A stretch of DNA of 64,000 nt from Pseudovibrio japonicus (GCF_014651595.1 NZ_BMXE01000009.1:118532-182531), one strand, 5' to 3'. Shown: positions 45,068 through 54,098, counted from the first letter of the stretch. Numbers and translations are program-made. The notes: generated by a model from the sequence alone, not told the origin.

Positions 45068-45376
45068 CTATGCGGCCACTCGTTCAGAAACGCCAAGGGG
45101 CTCAAGCTTCTGTACAGAGTCGATTTTTGTAAGGTTCTTAGCGAAATAAGCGAGTGTATGCGGCGCATCATAGTGTGCCTGTAACGCCTCTGCATCCACC
45201 CAGCACTCCCAGAGAATAAAACACTCCGGTTTCCCGATTTCCTGCCGAATTTCAAACTGAATACACCCGGGTTCCTCAAGGGTGACTGCCACCAGTTTCT
45301 TAAGTTCACTTTCAGCTTCAGCCAGACACGCTCCATCGGCCAATTCTACCTCTGCGCTCACCCATAAGTTGGTCAT
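45068..45376 (-). CDS. Antibiotic-biosynthesis-monooxygenase (ABM) domain protein
   Basis: 102 aa, a single dimeric ferredoxin-like ABM domain such as YgiN or LsrG. The core EEPGCIQFEIRQEIGKPECFILWECWVDAEALQAHYDAPHTLAYF is close to quinol monooxygenase-type proteins. It may act on a quinone or aldehyde. The start follows GGAGAG. It is divergent from the LysR gene, with DUF2798 and RidA-like genes downstream on the same strand. Confidence 0.87.
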   Translation of the reverse strand: MTNLWVSAEVELADGACLAEAESELKKLVAVTLEEPGCIQFEIRQEIGKPECFILWECWVDAEALQAHYDAPHTLAYFAKNLTKIDSVQKLEPLGVSERVAA

Positions 45377-45482
45377 TCTAATCTCTCCATGAGGTTCAAG
45401 AAACGTATGAGCCGGGTTTTACAGATTCCGAATGCGCTGTTATATATCGAATTTGGCACTTATAAATTTCAAAAATGGAATC

Positions 45483-46388
45483 ATGATCGACGACATCGCA
45501 CTGTTCATTCACATTGTTCGCCGGCAAGGGCTATCGGCTGCGGCAGCACGTTTAAATTTGCCCGCAGCAACCGTGACGCGGCGTCTGCAGCGGCTGGAAC
45601 AGGATTTGGGATGTCAGCTCATTTATCGCTCGGCAAGGAAGTTTAGCCTGACAGCAGAAGGTGAAACCTACTACCAAGCCTATGCCGATCTGGTGACACA
45701 ATTTGAGAGGACCGAACGTAACCTTCGCAAAGACCTGCATCAACTCAGCGGCCAATTAACAGTTGCAGCACCCACCAACGCCTCGGTCGGCATACTGCAA
45801 CCAATGTGGTCCCAGTTCATCAAAGCCAATCCCGAGATTCAACTGAACCTGAAACTAAGCAACGAAAACAAGGATATGCTGGAAGCGCAGGTTGACTTGG
45901 CACTGAGGGCCGGTCCCCAACAATCATCCCAGCTGTTCCAGAGCAAACTGGGAACTGTGGCCTCTGTGATTGTGGCTTCACCGGGTTATCTGGCCGACCA
46001 TAAAACTCCCGAGAGCCTCACAGACCTACACAACCATTCCATCATATCTACTAGAACTTTTCCGATCTGGGCTCTGCACACCGAAAACCCCAAAAATGAA
46101 GAAACGCTACGACTGCAACCCGCCGTTGTCACAGACGATATTGGTTTGGCCAAACAATTGGCTATGGACGGGCTAGGAGTGACACTTCTTCCAGTGAGCG
46201 AGATGGCAAAGGAGCTGGCCGAGGGAAGTCTGCAAAGGGTTTTATGTGAGTGGAGAGGGCCAAACAGAGACATGTTTGCCGTTTGGCCAACGGGGCGTTT
46301 GTTGAGCGCAAGGGCCCAGCATTTGAGAGCGTTTATGAAAACCCACATTTCAAACCAACGAGTTTTGCAAGGTTCAATTCCGGGTTAA
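45483..46388 (+). CDS. LysR family transcriptional regulator
   Basis: 302 aa from the ATG at 45483 (frame open to 45432). N-terminal helix-turn-helix: FIHIVRRQGLSAAAARLNLPAATVTRRLQRLEQDLG, then the periplasmic-binding-protein-like effector domain. It belongs to the CrgA/DsdC-like LTTR group with a short linker (LSGQLTVAAPT). It is divergent from the ABM-DUF2798 pair, the usual geometry for a LysR regulator and its target. The intervening DNA has GAATTT...AAATTTC half-sites near 45450-45471. The ligand is unknown. Confidence 0.87.
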   Translation: MIDDIALFIHIVRRQGLSAAAARLNLPAATVTRRLQRLEQDLGCQLIYRSARKFSLTAEGETYYQAYADLVTQFERTERNLRKDLHQLSGQLTVAAPTNASVGILQPMWSQFIKANPEIQLNLKLSNENKDMLEAQVDLALRAGPQQSSQLFQSKLGTVASVIVASPGYLADHKTPESLTDLHNHSIISTRTFPIWALHTENPKNEETLRLQPAVVTDDIGLAKQLAMDGLGVTLLPVSEMAKELAEGSLQRVLCEWRGPNRDMFAVWPTGRLLSARAQHLRAFMKTHISNQRVLQGSIPG

Positions 46389-46413
46389 GTGCACCAGTAC
46401 CCCCAGCGACCAC

Positions 46414-47799
46414 TCACAGATTAGCAATCACGTCCGATAGTATCTCATAGGTCATCGGGTCTCCCATTTGGCTCACGTTGAAGCGCATGAAGTGCCCCAT
46501 GGATTGGGTTGGGCTAAACACGTCCCCCGGCGCGAGCACCATGTTTTGTTGCAGGGCCGCGCGAGCCAGCTCGGCGGAGTCAACGCCTTCAGGCAATCTG
46601 CTCCACAGGTAGAACCCGCCCTCGGGCATCAGCCAGCTCTGAATACCAATCTCCGCCAGATTGGCTGAGACCTCCCGTCGCGCTTTGGCAAGACGCATGC
46701 GCAGGGTCTCCATGTGCTTTCTGTAGGATCCATCATTCATACAGGTGTAAATCAACTCAGTGGCAATTGGGCTGGGCCCACCGAAGTTGGTTGCCACCTG
46801 AAGGTCAAGCAGAGCCTCGACCCACTCTGGTTTGGTGGCAATGTACCCGCAGCGCACAGAAGCCGAGAGCGTCTTGGAAAAGCTGCCAAGCCGGATTACA
46901 CGGTCAAACCCACCAAGCGCGGTCAGCCGGGGTGTCATGGCCGGCATAAACTCCGAAAACACATCATCCTCGATCAGGATGAGATCATGACGGCTTGCAA
47001 TTGTCAGAATCTGGTGTGCGGCTTGAGGTGAAAGGGTCACGCCCGTTGGATTATGCAAGGAAGAGTTCGAGACGTAAAAGCGTGGCTTATACTCCAAAAT
47101 TGCTTGCTCAAATTGCTCACAATCCACGCCAGTCTTTGTGTAAGGCACGCTGATCATCTCTACCTGATGCGCCTTCAGGATCGCCTGAAAGTTGAAGTAG
47201 CACGGGTCGCTGATGAGAACCCTGTCTCCCGGTCGCAGTAAGAAACGGCACAAAAGGTCAAGGGATTGCGTCGCAGAGCCCGTCAGCAGGAGCTGGTTGG
47301 GATCAGCCTCAATCCCCTCCGCCGCAAACTGCCGCGCAAGCAGCCGTCGCAAGTTGCTGGCACCGCGGGTGCTGGCATAATCACAAAGCAGATGATCATC
47401 CGCCTTGCTCAAAGTCCGCAGAGCTTTGCGCAGCGAGCCGGTGGGCATCCAGTCCGCAGGCATCCAGCCACAACCGGGCTTGAGCATTTCAGAGCCGGTA
47501 TCCAGTGACTGACGCGAAACCCAGAACGGATCAATCTCCCTGTCCAGATGCGGACCAATCTCGGAAACCGTAAACGGCTGCGTGTTGGGTGAGACATAAA
47601 ACCCCGACCCCTTCCGCGCAAAAATAATCCCTTCCGCCGCAAGCCGGTCGTACGCTTCAACCACCGTTGAGGGAGAGACATTCATGGATGACGCAAACCC
47701 GCGAATACTGGGCAGTTTTTCACCCGGTTCCAACGCACGGCTACTGATCTTGGTGCGCACCGCCTGTATCACACGCTGTGTTTGCTGCCCATAAGCCAT
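46414..47799 (-). CDS. MocR/PdxR-type regulator (GntR helix-turn-helix fused to aminotransferase fold)
   Basis: 461 aa from the ATG at 47799; an ATG at 47844 would extend it by 15 codons. N-terminal GntR domain (residues 1-70): KLPSIRGFASSMNVSPSTVVEAYDRL. Then a class I aminotransferase fold: SNSSLHNPTGVTLSP and the PLP-lysine block LGSFSKTLSASVRCGY. MocR proteins sense amino compounds or PLP. It is divergent from an EamA exporter, and two TTGTAAC(A/T)GT repeats stand between, so it probably controls that transporter. Confidence 0.9.
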   Translation of the reverse strand: MAYGQQTQRVIQAVRTKISSRALEPGEKLPSIRGFASSMNVSPSTVVEAYDRLAAEGIIFARKGSGFYVSPNTQPFTVSEIGPHLDREIDPFWVSRQSLDTGSEMLKPGCGWMPADWMPTGSLRKALRTLSKADDHLLCDYASTRGASNLRRLLARQFAAEGIEADPNQLLLTGSATQSLDLLCRFLLRPGDRVLISDPCYFNFQAILKAHQVEMISVPYTKTGVDCEQFEQAILEYKPRFYVSNSSLHNPTGVTLSPQAAHQILTIASRHDLILIEDDVFSEFMPAMTPRLTALGGFDRVIRLGSFSKTLSASVRCGYIATKPEWVEALLDLQVATNFGGPSPIATELIYTCMNDGSYRKHMETLRMRLAKARREVSANLAEIGIQSWLMPEGGFYLWSRLPEGVDSAELARAALQQNMVLAPGDVFSPTQSMGHFMRFNVSQMGDPMTYEILSDVIANL

Positions 47800-47825
47800 T
47801 TCAATATCGCCTACTGTATGGATGA

Positions 47826-47869
47826 TTGTAACAGTACAGTTCATTTCAATTGTATTGCTTTGTAACTGT
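47826..47869. promoter_or_regulatory. Paired direct repeats between the MocR and EamA genes
   Basis: TTGTAACAGT at 47826-47835 and TTGTAACTGT at 47860-47869, 34 bases apart (a little over three helical turns). MocR regulators often bind two such direct repeats, so this is a likely operator pair. Confidence 0.6.
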
Positions 47870-47930
47870 TGTGCCTAGCCCCACCCAGCTAAAAAAACGG
47901 AAAATAGAAAACAGAAAGTGGAGGGGCACA

Positions 47931-48806
47931 ATGCAAACAGCATTGGCACAACGAAGTTCAGCAGGGTGGGGAAACGGCCTGCTCGGGGTTATCATCTTCA
48001 GTGGCTCCTTGCCCGCAACGCGGGCCGCAGTGGGTGGGTTTGACCCAATTTTCCTGACCAGCATCCGCGCCACTATCGCAGCTCTGCTCGGCATCTTGTT
48101 TCTTGGCTTGCTCCGCCAGCCACTGCCAAAACCTCAGGATATTGTCTCGCTGGTGATCGTCGCCGTTGGCGTGGTGATCGGCTTCCCGCTGCTCTCCGCA
48201 CTGGCACTGACACAGATGACCGCAGCACAGTCTCTGGTTCTCATGGGCGTCCTGCCAGTCTCAACTGCTATCTTTGCGGTGTTAAGGGGAGGGGAACGAC
48301 CCAAGTCTCTCTTCTGGGTGTTCTCTGGTATTGGGAGTCTTGTGGTTGCAGCTTTTGCGCTCTCACAAAATGCAGAGGGCTCGCTCTTGGGTTCCCTTTA
48401 TATGTTTGCAGCCATCGTTATCTGTGGTCTTGGGTATGCCGAAGGGGCAACGCTCTCCAGAAGGCTGGGCGGATGGCAGGTTATCTCATGGGCTCTCGTT
48501 CTGGCCCTGCCAGTCATGGCACTCTCAGCTGTGATTAATGCCCCTGTAAACCTGCCAGACAGCAGCTCTTCCGCATGGATCGGGCTTGCCTACGTCTCCG
48601 TCTTTTCAATGCTTGTGGGGTTCATCTTTTGGTATCGGGGGCTGGCAGTGGGAGGTGCAGCAGGGGTCGGCCAGCTCATGCTCCTGCAACCGTTCCTCGG
48701 CCTCATGCTGGCAGCGGTTTTGCTGCAAGAGCCGGTCTCATCCACCATGATGGTAGCAACCGTTGCGGTGGTGGCCTGCGTTATTGGCGCCAAGCGATAT
48801 GCATGA
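47931..48806 (+). CDS. EamA/DMT superfamily transporter
   Basis: 291 aa from the ATG at 47931, which has an excellent GGAGGGG ribosome site; the frame is open to 47850. About ten membrane segments in two EamA halves (residues about 10-135 and 150-285). Typical end blocks are LTQMTAAQSLVLMGVLPVSTAIFAVL and MLLQPFLGLMLAAVLLQEPVSSTMM. Such carriers often export amino acids or metabolites. It is divergent from a MocR regulator, which suggests an amino compound. The substrate is not known. Confidence 0.88.
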   Translation: MQTALAQRSSAGWGNGLLGVIIFSGSLPATRAAVGGFDPIFLTSIRATIAALLGILFLGLLRQPLPKPQDIVSLVIVAVGVVIGFPLLSALALTQMTAAQSLVLMGVLPVSTAIFAVLRGGERPKSLFWVFSGIGSLVVAAFALSQNAEGSLLGSLYMFAAIVICGLGYAEGATLSRRLGGWQVISWALVLALPVMALSAVINAPVNLPDSSSSAWIGLAYVSVFSMLVGFIFWYRGLAVGGAAGVGQLMLLQPFLGLMLAAVLLQEPVSSTMMVATVAVVACVIGAKRYA

Positions 48807-48821
48807 GTAAGGAGAAAAGAA

Positions 48822-48843
48822 CAGACCGGAACCGCCCGGTCTG
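48822..48843. terminator. Terminator between the EamA and AstE-like genes
   Basis: Stem CAGACCG / CGGTCTG with an eight-base loop, within imperfectly symmetric flanks AAGAA and TTCTT. Serves convergent genes. Confidence 0.65.
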
Positions 48844-48859
48844 CTCGTGTTCTTGAGTT

Positions 48860-49861
48860 CTACACCCGCCGTAACAGCTGAACGAGGGTAGAGCCCGGCT
48901 CGCGCAATGGCGAGGTGCACACAGAAAGCACTCGCCCATCACACGGGGCGGTGTATTCTGCGGTAATCTCTCCAAAAGCGTTGCTCAGCGTCGCTAGTAA
49001 CTGGCCTTCCGCAACATCCTGATTGAGAGAGACCTGCACACGCGCAAACCCGCCATGGTCAGTTGTGATCTTCACATCTTCATTGCCAACAAAGGACTCG
49101 ATGCCGAGCAGATCAACCTCGCCCTCAATCATTCCGTAGTCCACCAGCGTGTTCAAAATGCCCTGAACACCGCGCTTGGTCATATCCGGGTCAAACACAT
49201 TTGCGCTGCCAAGCTCAACGGTGAGTGATGGAATGCCCACCGCCACCATTTCTGTCTCAACCGACCCGTCAATACCGTCGTCTTCCAAAATCTGATCAGC
49301 AGGCTGAAGAGCCGCCAACCGGCGCACCTCTGCATTCCGGTAGTCAGCAAAAAGGAACAGCGGAAAGGCCGTTCCGGTTGATTGGGTGTGCAGATCCAGA
49401 AAGATATCCGCATTGCCCATATAAAGATTATGCCAAAGCGCATGGGCAAACCGGCTTGCGGCATTGGAACTTTTAGCGTCCCCCGGCATCATGCGGTTCA
49501 GGTTAGTGAAGGTGTGTGTGTCATTCAGGGAAGGATAGTAGCGCGATGCGAGCTGCATACCGGGAGGATTCGCGCCGGGCACCAGAACAACCGTTCCGGT
49601 CAGCTTGTCCGTATCAAGATGCGGCAAAAGTTGGTGGATCACATCCACACCCTGCACCTCATCCCCGTGCAGCGTCGATTGAATGAACAGCTTGCGCCCA
49701 ACCTCGGATCCCTTGATCACAATTACCGGAATGCGGTGGTAGTTGCCCAATGCGTCCGTTGTGGCTTTAAAGAAGAAGTGGTGCTTCCCAACCGAGAGCT
49801 CATCAACACTCAGCTTCTCGATGACCGGGACACCATCAATAATGTCATTTGTTGTTTTCAT
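48860..49861 (-). CDS. Succinylglutamate desuccinylase/aspartoacylase family deacylase
   Basis: 333 aa. M14-like zinc deacylase: zinc motif STLHGDEVQGVDV (H and E), LDLHTQSTG (third ligand H), and the catalytic glutamate region ITVEL-type segment LTVELGSANVF. It would remove an acyl group from an N-acyl amino acid. The family includes AstE, aspartoacylase and the ectoine-related DoeB; no ast or doe genes are beside it. It is convergent with the EamA gene. Confidence 0.85.
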   Translation of the reverse strand: MKTTNDIIDGVPVIEKLSVDELSVGKHHFFFKATTDALGNYHRIPVIVIKGSEVGRKLFIQSTLHGDEVQGVDVIHQLLPHLDTDKLTGTVVLVPGANPPGMQLASRYYPSLNDTHTFTNLNRMMPGDAKSSNAASRFAHALWHNLYMGNADIFLDLHTQSTGTAFPLFLFADYRNAEVRRLAALQPADQILEDDGIDGSVETEMVAVGIPSLTVELGSANVFDPDMTKRGVQGILNTLVDYGMIEGEVDLLGIESFVGNEDVKITTDHGGFARVQVSLNQDVAEGQLLATLSNAFGEITAEYTAPCDGRVLSVCTSPLREPGSTLVQLLRRV

Positions 49862-50007
49862 GGCAGAAACCTAGCTTGCCACCTGAGCCATATACAAGTG
49901 AGTTATAGTCAAATATCACATTGTTTCTCAGCTGGTTTTCGGTAAACGAAGACGCACATCGACAGCGTTTTAGTCCCCAACATCGGCGACTTGAAAAACA
50001 GTTATAA

Positions 50008-50021
50008 ATATGTATACATAT
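50008..50021. promoter_or_regulatory. Perfect 14-bp AT-rich palindrome upstream of a methyltransferase gene
   Basis: ATATGTATACATAT lies 22 bases before the start codon at 50044 and between divergent genes. It is a candidate regulator site overlapping the promoter or leader. Confidence 0.5.
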
Positions 50022-50043
50022 GAATACAATTTGGAGGTGTGCC

Positions 50044-50820
50044 ATGACAGTTGCTAAAGAACATGCATTTTCCGGTTTGCAGAAGATCTACGATCACGCC
50101 CGCCCACGCTATCCGGAACCAGCCCTGAACCACGTTGTTGGCTTGCTGACAAAGGCAAGTGGGGCGGAACAGGGATGCTTGCTGGATGTCGGCTGCGGCA
50201 CCGGAATCCTGACCCGCCAGCTTCAGCAACTATCCCCCCAGAGCAAGCTGACCGGCTGCGATATTAACGAGGACATGCTCTCCGAAGCCAAAGCAAAAGA
50301 CACCTCTGGCGCGATCTCCTGGCACCAATCCTCCGCAGAAAAGCTTCCCTTCAAAGACGCAGCGTTTCACATGATCACCGTCGGGCAAGCTGCCCAATGG
50401 TTCGACCGATCCAAATTCTACAAGGAAGCGCGCCGCGTCCTCAGGCCAAACGGCTATCTGGTGATCATCGAAAATAACCGCCTGCTGGAAGGCAGCGCCT
50501 TTATCGATGCCTATGAAACCCTGATCGAAACCCACAACAGCACGTATTTCAGAAATTACAGGCAGTTCAACTATGCCCATGAGATGAAGAAGGCGGGCTT
50601 TGCAGAAACTAACCTCCAGCGCTTCCCATGGTCTCGCAGCATGTCCCGCGACGACTTTATCGAAATGGCAAAATCATCGTCAAAGGTGCAAGCTGCTATC
50701 AAAGCCAGTAACGGATATTTCCTGACTGAGCTCAACAAGATTCTGCAGGATCATTGGTCTGCCGATGAGCCGATCGTCGTCGATTATTCAACGCAGGTCT
50801 TCATCGGTCTTTCATCATAG
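50044..50820 (+). CDS. Class I SAM-dependent methyltransferase
   Basis: 258 aa from the ATG at 50044 (GGAGGTG six bases before; frame open to 50020). SAM motif I LLDVGCGTGILTRQL, DINEDML after strand 2, AEKLPFKDAAFHMITVGQAAQWFD, and LRPNGYLVIIENN. It resembles the group with the HWFD-like motif seen in trans-aconitate and related small-molecule methyltransferases. Substrate not known. Confidence 0.88.
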   Translation: MTVAKEHAFSGLQKIYDHARPRYPEPALNHVVGLLTKASGAEQGCLLDVGCGTGILTRQLQQLSPQSKLTGCDINEDMLSEAKAKDTSGAISWHQSSAEKLPFKDAAFHMITVGQAAQWFDRSKFYKEARRVLRPNGYLVIIENNRLLEGSAFIDAYETLIETHNSTYFRNYRQFNYAHEMKKAGFAETNLQRFPWSRSMSRDDFIEMAKSSSKVQAAIKASNGYFLTELNKILQDHWSADEPIVVDYSTQVFIGLSS

Positions 50821-50847
50821 GGTTGAGAACCTCAGACAAATCAACCC
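50820..50847 (+). terminator. Hairpin after the methyltransferase gene
   Basis: GGGTTGA / TCAACCC with a 14-base loop directly at the stop codon. No T-run. Confidence 0.45.
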
Positions 50848-50956
50848 GTGCGCTTAAACCAATGCAAAGACTATACTTATAGAGTGGCAGCAGACCGCAA
50901 CCAGAAGGGGGCCACGGCGACCGGCCAGTGGCAGACCCCGAGACCAAAGCTGCCCA

Positions 50957-52147
50957 ATGTCCTATCAAAACCTGACCGTCATTTTCGCAGTGGTGTTTTT
51001 ATACAGTGTGACAAGCAGGCGGGTGGAGCAAACACCGGTCAACGGCGCCCTGCTGTTTTGCATTATCGGGTTTCTTCTGGGCAACGACGGGCTACAGTGG
51101 TTTCAGGTCAGGCTGTCCAATGAAACCATCAAAACTCTGGCAGAACTGGCCCTCGCCATCGTGCTTTTCACCGATGCGGCAAAGGCAAACCTCAAAGTCC
51201 TGTCTTCCAACATCGACCTGCCACGCCGTCTGCTTTTGTTGGGGCTGCCGCTCACAATCATTCTGGGCATCCTGGCAGGCATGGCCTTGCTGCCCGGTCT
51301 CCCGGTCATCGAAGTCGCCATCCTTGCTGCCCTGCTGGCTCCAACTGACGCGGCGCTGGGCAAAGCTGTGGTCACCGACCCGGCAGTGCCCGCCAAAATC
51401 AGAGGAACCCTCAACGCAGAGAGCGGCCTGAACGACGGTATCTGCGTGCCAATTGTATTCTCACTGCTACCCATCGCAGCTGACCCCACATTAGCGACAG
51501 AAATCAACAGGATGGCCGCCCAGCTGCTGGCGGAACAGATTGGTCTGGGTGTCCTTGTCGGGATCGGTATTGCAATTCTGGCGGGGCAGATCATCGACTA
51601 TTCTTTCGAAACCAAAGAGCAATCCAAAACGTGGGAGCAGGTGACAGTCGTCGCGCTGGCAATCTGCTGCTTCTCCGTCGCACAGCTGGCTGGCGGCAGT
51701 GGCTTTATTGCTGCTTTCGTCGGCGGCATTGTCTTCGGCTGGCTGGAAAAACCCTACAAGGAGCAACTGCTTGATTCAGCGGAAGGAATAGGGGACACGC
51801 TCTCCCTCGTGACATGGCTCATCTTCGGTGCAGCAATTATCGGCGCTGTCATGCACATGTTCACATGGGAAATCCTCGCCTACTCGGTGCTGAGCCTCAC
51901 CGTCGTCAGGATACTGCCCGTCTACCTCGTCCTGCACGGCGAGCCTTTAAACCTGCGCGAAAAGCTCTTTATCGGCTGGTTTGGCCCACGCGGTCTGGCA
52001 AGCATTGTGTTTGCCATTGTGGTGCTGGACGCCAACCTGCCGGGCAGCTCTGTTATCGCATCAACTGCTGTGACCACTATCGGCCTCAGCGTCATCCTGC
52101 ACGGCATAACAGCCCACTCCTTCATCCGGGCCTTGAAGAAAAAGTAG
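50957..52147 (+). CDS. CPA1-type cation:proton antiporter
   Basis: 396 aa with about 11-12 membrane segments. The N-terminal half has GALLFCIIGFLLGNDG and ALAIVLFTDAAKANL. The ion-binding region AALLAPTDAALGKAVVTDPAVP contains the conserved TD pair, and NAESGLNDGICVPIVF the ND motif of CPA1 carriers. It exchanges Na+ or K+ for H+ at the inner membrane. No cytoplasmic C-terminal regulatory domain is present. Confidence 0.9.
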   Translation: MSYQNLTVIFAVVFLYSVTSRRVEQTPVNGALLFCIIGFLLGNDGLQWFQVRLSNETIKTLAELALAIVLFTDAAKANLKVLSSNIDLPRRLLLLGLPLTIILGILAGMALLPGLPVIEVAILAALLAPTDAALGKAVVTDPAVPAKIRGTLNAESGLNDGICVPIVFSLLPIAADPTLATEINRMAAQLLAEQIGLGVLVGIGIAILAGQIIDYSFETKEQSKTWEQVTVVALAICCFSVAQLAGGSGFIAAFVGGIVFGWLEKPYKEQLLDSAEGIGDTLSLVTWLIFGAAIIGAVMHMFTWEILAYSVLSLTVVRILPVYLVLHGEPLNLREKLFIGWFGPRGLASIVFAIVVLDANLPGSSVIASTAVTTIGLSVILHGITAHSFIRALKKK

Positions 52148-52266
52148 CGGCCCTAAGACAGTTCCATTCTCCCAGATGCCGGTTCGCCCTATGCGCCTTC
52201 TGATTCCTGCGGAAAATGACAGGGTGTTGATTGACGGTTGTGTATGAAGTGAAACATACAGGTATC

Positions 52267-52851
52267 ATGTCAACACCATTGAATAACACCACTAAAGACA
52301 AACTGTTAGAAGCCGCTGTGCGCGTGCTCAACACCCAGCCCCGCGCTTCTCTGGCCGATATTGCAGAAGCCGCTGGCGTAAAACGCGTCACACTCCACCG
52401 CGTTGTTGGCACACGCGAAGAGCTGCTGCGAGACGTCGCCCTGCGCGCTCTGCAGCAGATGGATGACGCCGTTTCTGCAGCCATCAAAGGCAAGCGTAAA
52501 CCGTTTGAGCAGCTCAAAGCTATCGTTACCGCTCTGGTACCCATCGCAGATTCCTGCCACTTCCTATGGAACGGCCCCGACGTTGGGAATGAACCCGACA
52601 TCACACAGGAGATCCAGCGCCACGATAAGCAGCTCCGTGACCTGATCGACCGTGCAAAAGCAGAAGGTGATATCCTCTCCTTCCTCCCAAACAGCTGGGT
52701 TATGGCCTCGCTGGACGCTGTCGTATACGCAGCAGCAAACACAGTGGAAACCGATAACATCCCACTCACCGACGCCAGTGCCCTAGCTATCCAAACCCTC
52801 TTTGGCGGCATCACGAAAAAGGTCAAAGGCGGTCAGCCAGCCGGTTCATAA
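52267..52851 (+). CDS. TetR family transcriptional regulator
   Basis: 194 aa from the ATG at 52267 (frame open to 52231). Helix-turn-helix at residues about 9-55: LLEAAVRVLNTQPRASLADIAEAAGVKRVTLHRVVGTREELL. The ligand domain is all-helical. It follows the CPA1 antiporter on the same strand but is followed by a hairpin and then the HAD gene. The regulated gene is unknown. Confidence 0.87.
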   Translation: MSTPLNNTTKDKLLEAAVRVLNTQPRASLADIAEAAGVKRVTLHRVVGTREELLRDVALRALQQMDDAVSAAIKGKRKPFEQLKAIVTALVPIADSCHFLWNGPDVGNEPDITQEIQRHDKQLRDLIDRAKAEGDILSFLPNSWVMASLDAVVYAAANTVETDNIPLTDASALAIQTLFGGITKKVKGGQPAGS

Positions 52852-52857
52852 AAGGGG

Positions 52858-52898
52858 AAGGCCCAGACCAAGGACCATATTGTCCTGGGTGCCTTTCA
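52858..52898 (+). terminator. Terminator-like hairpin after the TetR gene
   Basis: AAGGC...GCCTT outer and AGGAC...GTCCT inner pairing with mismatches, followed by TTTC. Confidence 0.5.
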
Positions 52899-52936
52899 TT
52901 GCTACCCCTCCATTCTTTACCATCGGGAATACTTAA

Positions 52937-53605
52937 GTGCCTTTATCCGCTACCTCACCGAAACTGGTGATTTTCGACTGCGACGGCGTACTCGTGGACT
53001 CCGAGCCCATCTTCCTCCGCGTGGTGCATGACATGTTGCTGTCCTTCGGTGGCACACTGTCCTTTCAGGAATGCTGGGACAAATTCATCGGCAAAACCAC
53101 GCGGGCAGTTGATGCCTACATGACCGAGCAGGGCATCACGGCTCCGGAAAACTGGGCGGATGAGTTCCACAAGCAAGCCCGGTCCCGGTTGGAAAAAGAA
53201 GTGCTGCCTATTCCCGGTGCCCGCCAAGTGGTAGAGCAACTGGCAGAGGCCAACGTCCCACTCTGCGTTGCCTCCAACGGGCATCCGGTAACCGTGCGTG
53301 CCACATTGAAGCGCACCGGATTGCTGCCTTGGTTTGAGGGAAACATCTTCTCCGCGCATGAGGTCGGTGCCAGCAAACCCGCACCAGATGTCTTCCTGCA
53401 CGCAGCAAAGCTGGCAGGCGTGCATCCAGAACACTGCGTTGTTATCGAGGATAGCCCAAGTGGCCTGCGCGCTGCAGCCAACGCCGGTATGCCCTGCTTT
53501 GCCTACACACCCAATACCACCCCAACGCCCCCAGACCTCTTCGGCGCGCACCCCTTCCAAACCATGGACAAGCTCCCAGACCTGCTGGGCCTCGTCCCTG
53601 CATGA
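52937..53605 (+). CDS. HAD superfamily phosphatase (phosphoglycolate / beta-phosphoglucomutase-like)
   Basis: 222 aa. Motif I FDCDGVLVDSEP (nucleophile in DxD form) near residues 13-24, motif II near VASNGHPV, motif III KPAPDVFLHAAK and motif IV VIEDSPSGLRAA. A four-helix cap (about 25-95) makes it subclass I. Start GTG at 52937, since it gives the usual N-terminus. It overlaps the VOC gene by four bases. The substrate is a small phosphate ester, not determined. Confidence 0.88.
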   Translation: MPLSATSPKLVIFDCDGVLVDSEPIFLRVVHDMLLSFGGTLSFQECWDKFIGKTTRAVDAYMTEQGITAPENWADEFHKQARSRLEKEVLPIPGARQVVEQLAEANVPLCVASNGHPVTVRATLKRTGLLPWFEGNIFSAHEVGASKPAPDVFLHAAKLAGVHPEHCVVIEDSPSGLRAAANAGMPCFAYTPNTTPTPPDLFGAHPFQTMDKLPDLLGLVPA

Positions 53606-54021
53606 GCAGTGCACTGGTTCCGGAGTTTGCCGTCTCTGACTGGTTCGCATCCAAGCACTTCTACTGCGAAGTGCTTGGCTTCGAATGCCTCTATGAGCGG
53701 CCAGAAGAAGGCTTCTGCTACCTAAGCCTTGGCGCTGCGGAAATCATGATCGACCAAATCGGGCTGGGTAGAACCTTCGACACCGGCCATGCCCCCAAAT
53801 CCCACCCCTTCGGCAAGGGCTTGAACGTGCAAATCGAGGTGGAGACCATCGAACCGTTGCTAAACGCCTTGAGGCAAGCAAACATCCCGCTCTTCTTGCA
53901 GCCCGAAGACAAATGGTACCGCAAAGGCCAATCCGAAGTCGGCAACCGCCAATTCATCGTCGCCGACCCCGATGGCTACCTCCTCCGCTTCTGCCAAACA
54001 CTGGGTTCACGAGAAATTTGA
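53602..54021 (+). CDS. VOC-superfamily protein, bleomycin-resistance type
   Basis: 139 aa. Two beta-alpha-beta-beta-beta units: LVPEFAVSDWFASKHFYCEVLGFECLYERPEEGF and the C-terminal RQFIVADPDGYLLRFCQTLG. Matches bleomycin-binding-like proteins and related VOC enzymes; acidic FIVADPDGYLLRF is the common end motif. It may sequester a drug or catalyse a dioxygenase-like step. It is coupled to the HAD gene by an ATGA overlap. Confidence 0.87.
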   Translation: MSSALVPEFAVSDWFASKHFYCEVLGFECLYERPEEGFCYLSLGAAEIMIDQIGLGRTFDTGHAPKSHPFGKGLNVQIEVETIEPLLNALRQANIPLFLQPEDKWYRKGQSEVGNRQFIVADPDGYLLRFCQTLGSREI

Positions 54022-54070
54022 CCCGTTTCCACCGAGGTGCCCTACAAAGTCACCCTGCCTACTAAACGAT

Positions 54071-54098
54071 GTCATCCCGGCCCCCGAGCCGGGACCCA
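54071..54098 (+). repeat. GGGATGAC-type palindromic repeat, copy 1
   Basis: GTCATCCCGG + CCCCCGAG + CCGGGACCCA: inner CCCGG / CCGGG stem. Short intergenic palindromes of this form are common in Rhizobiales and relatives. Confidence 0.75.
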
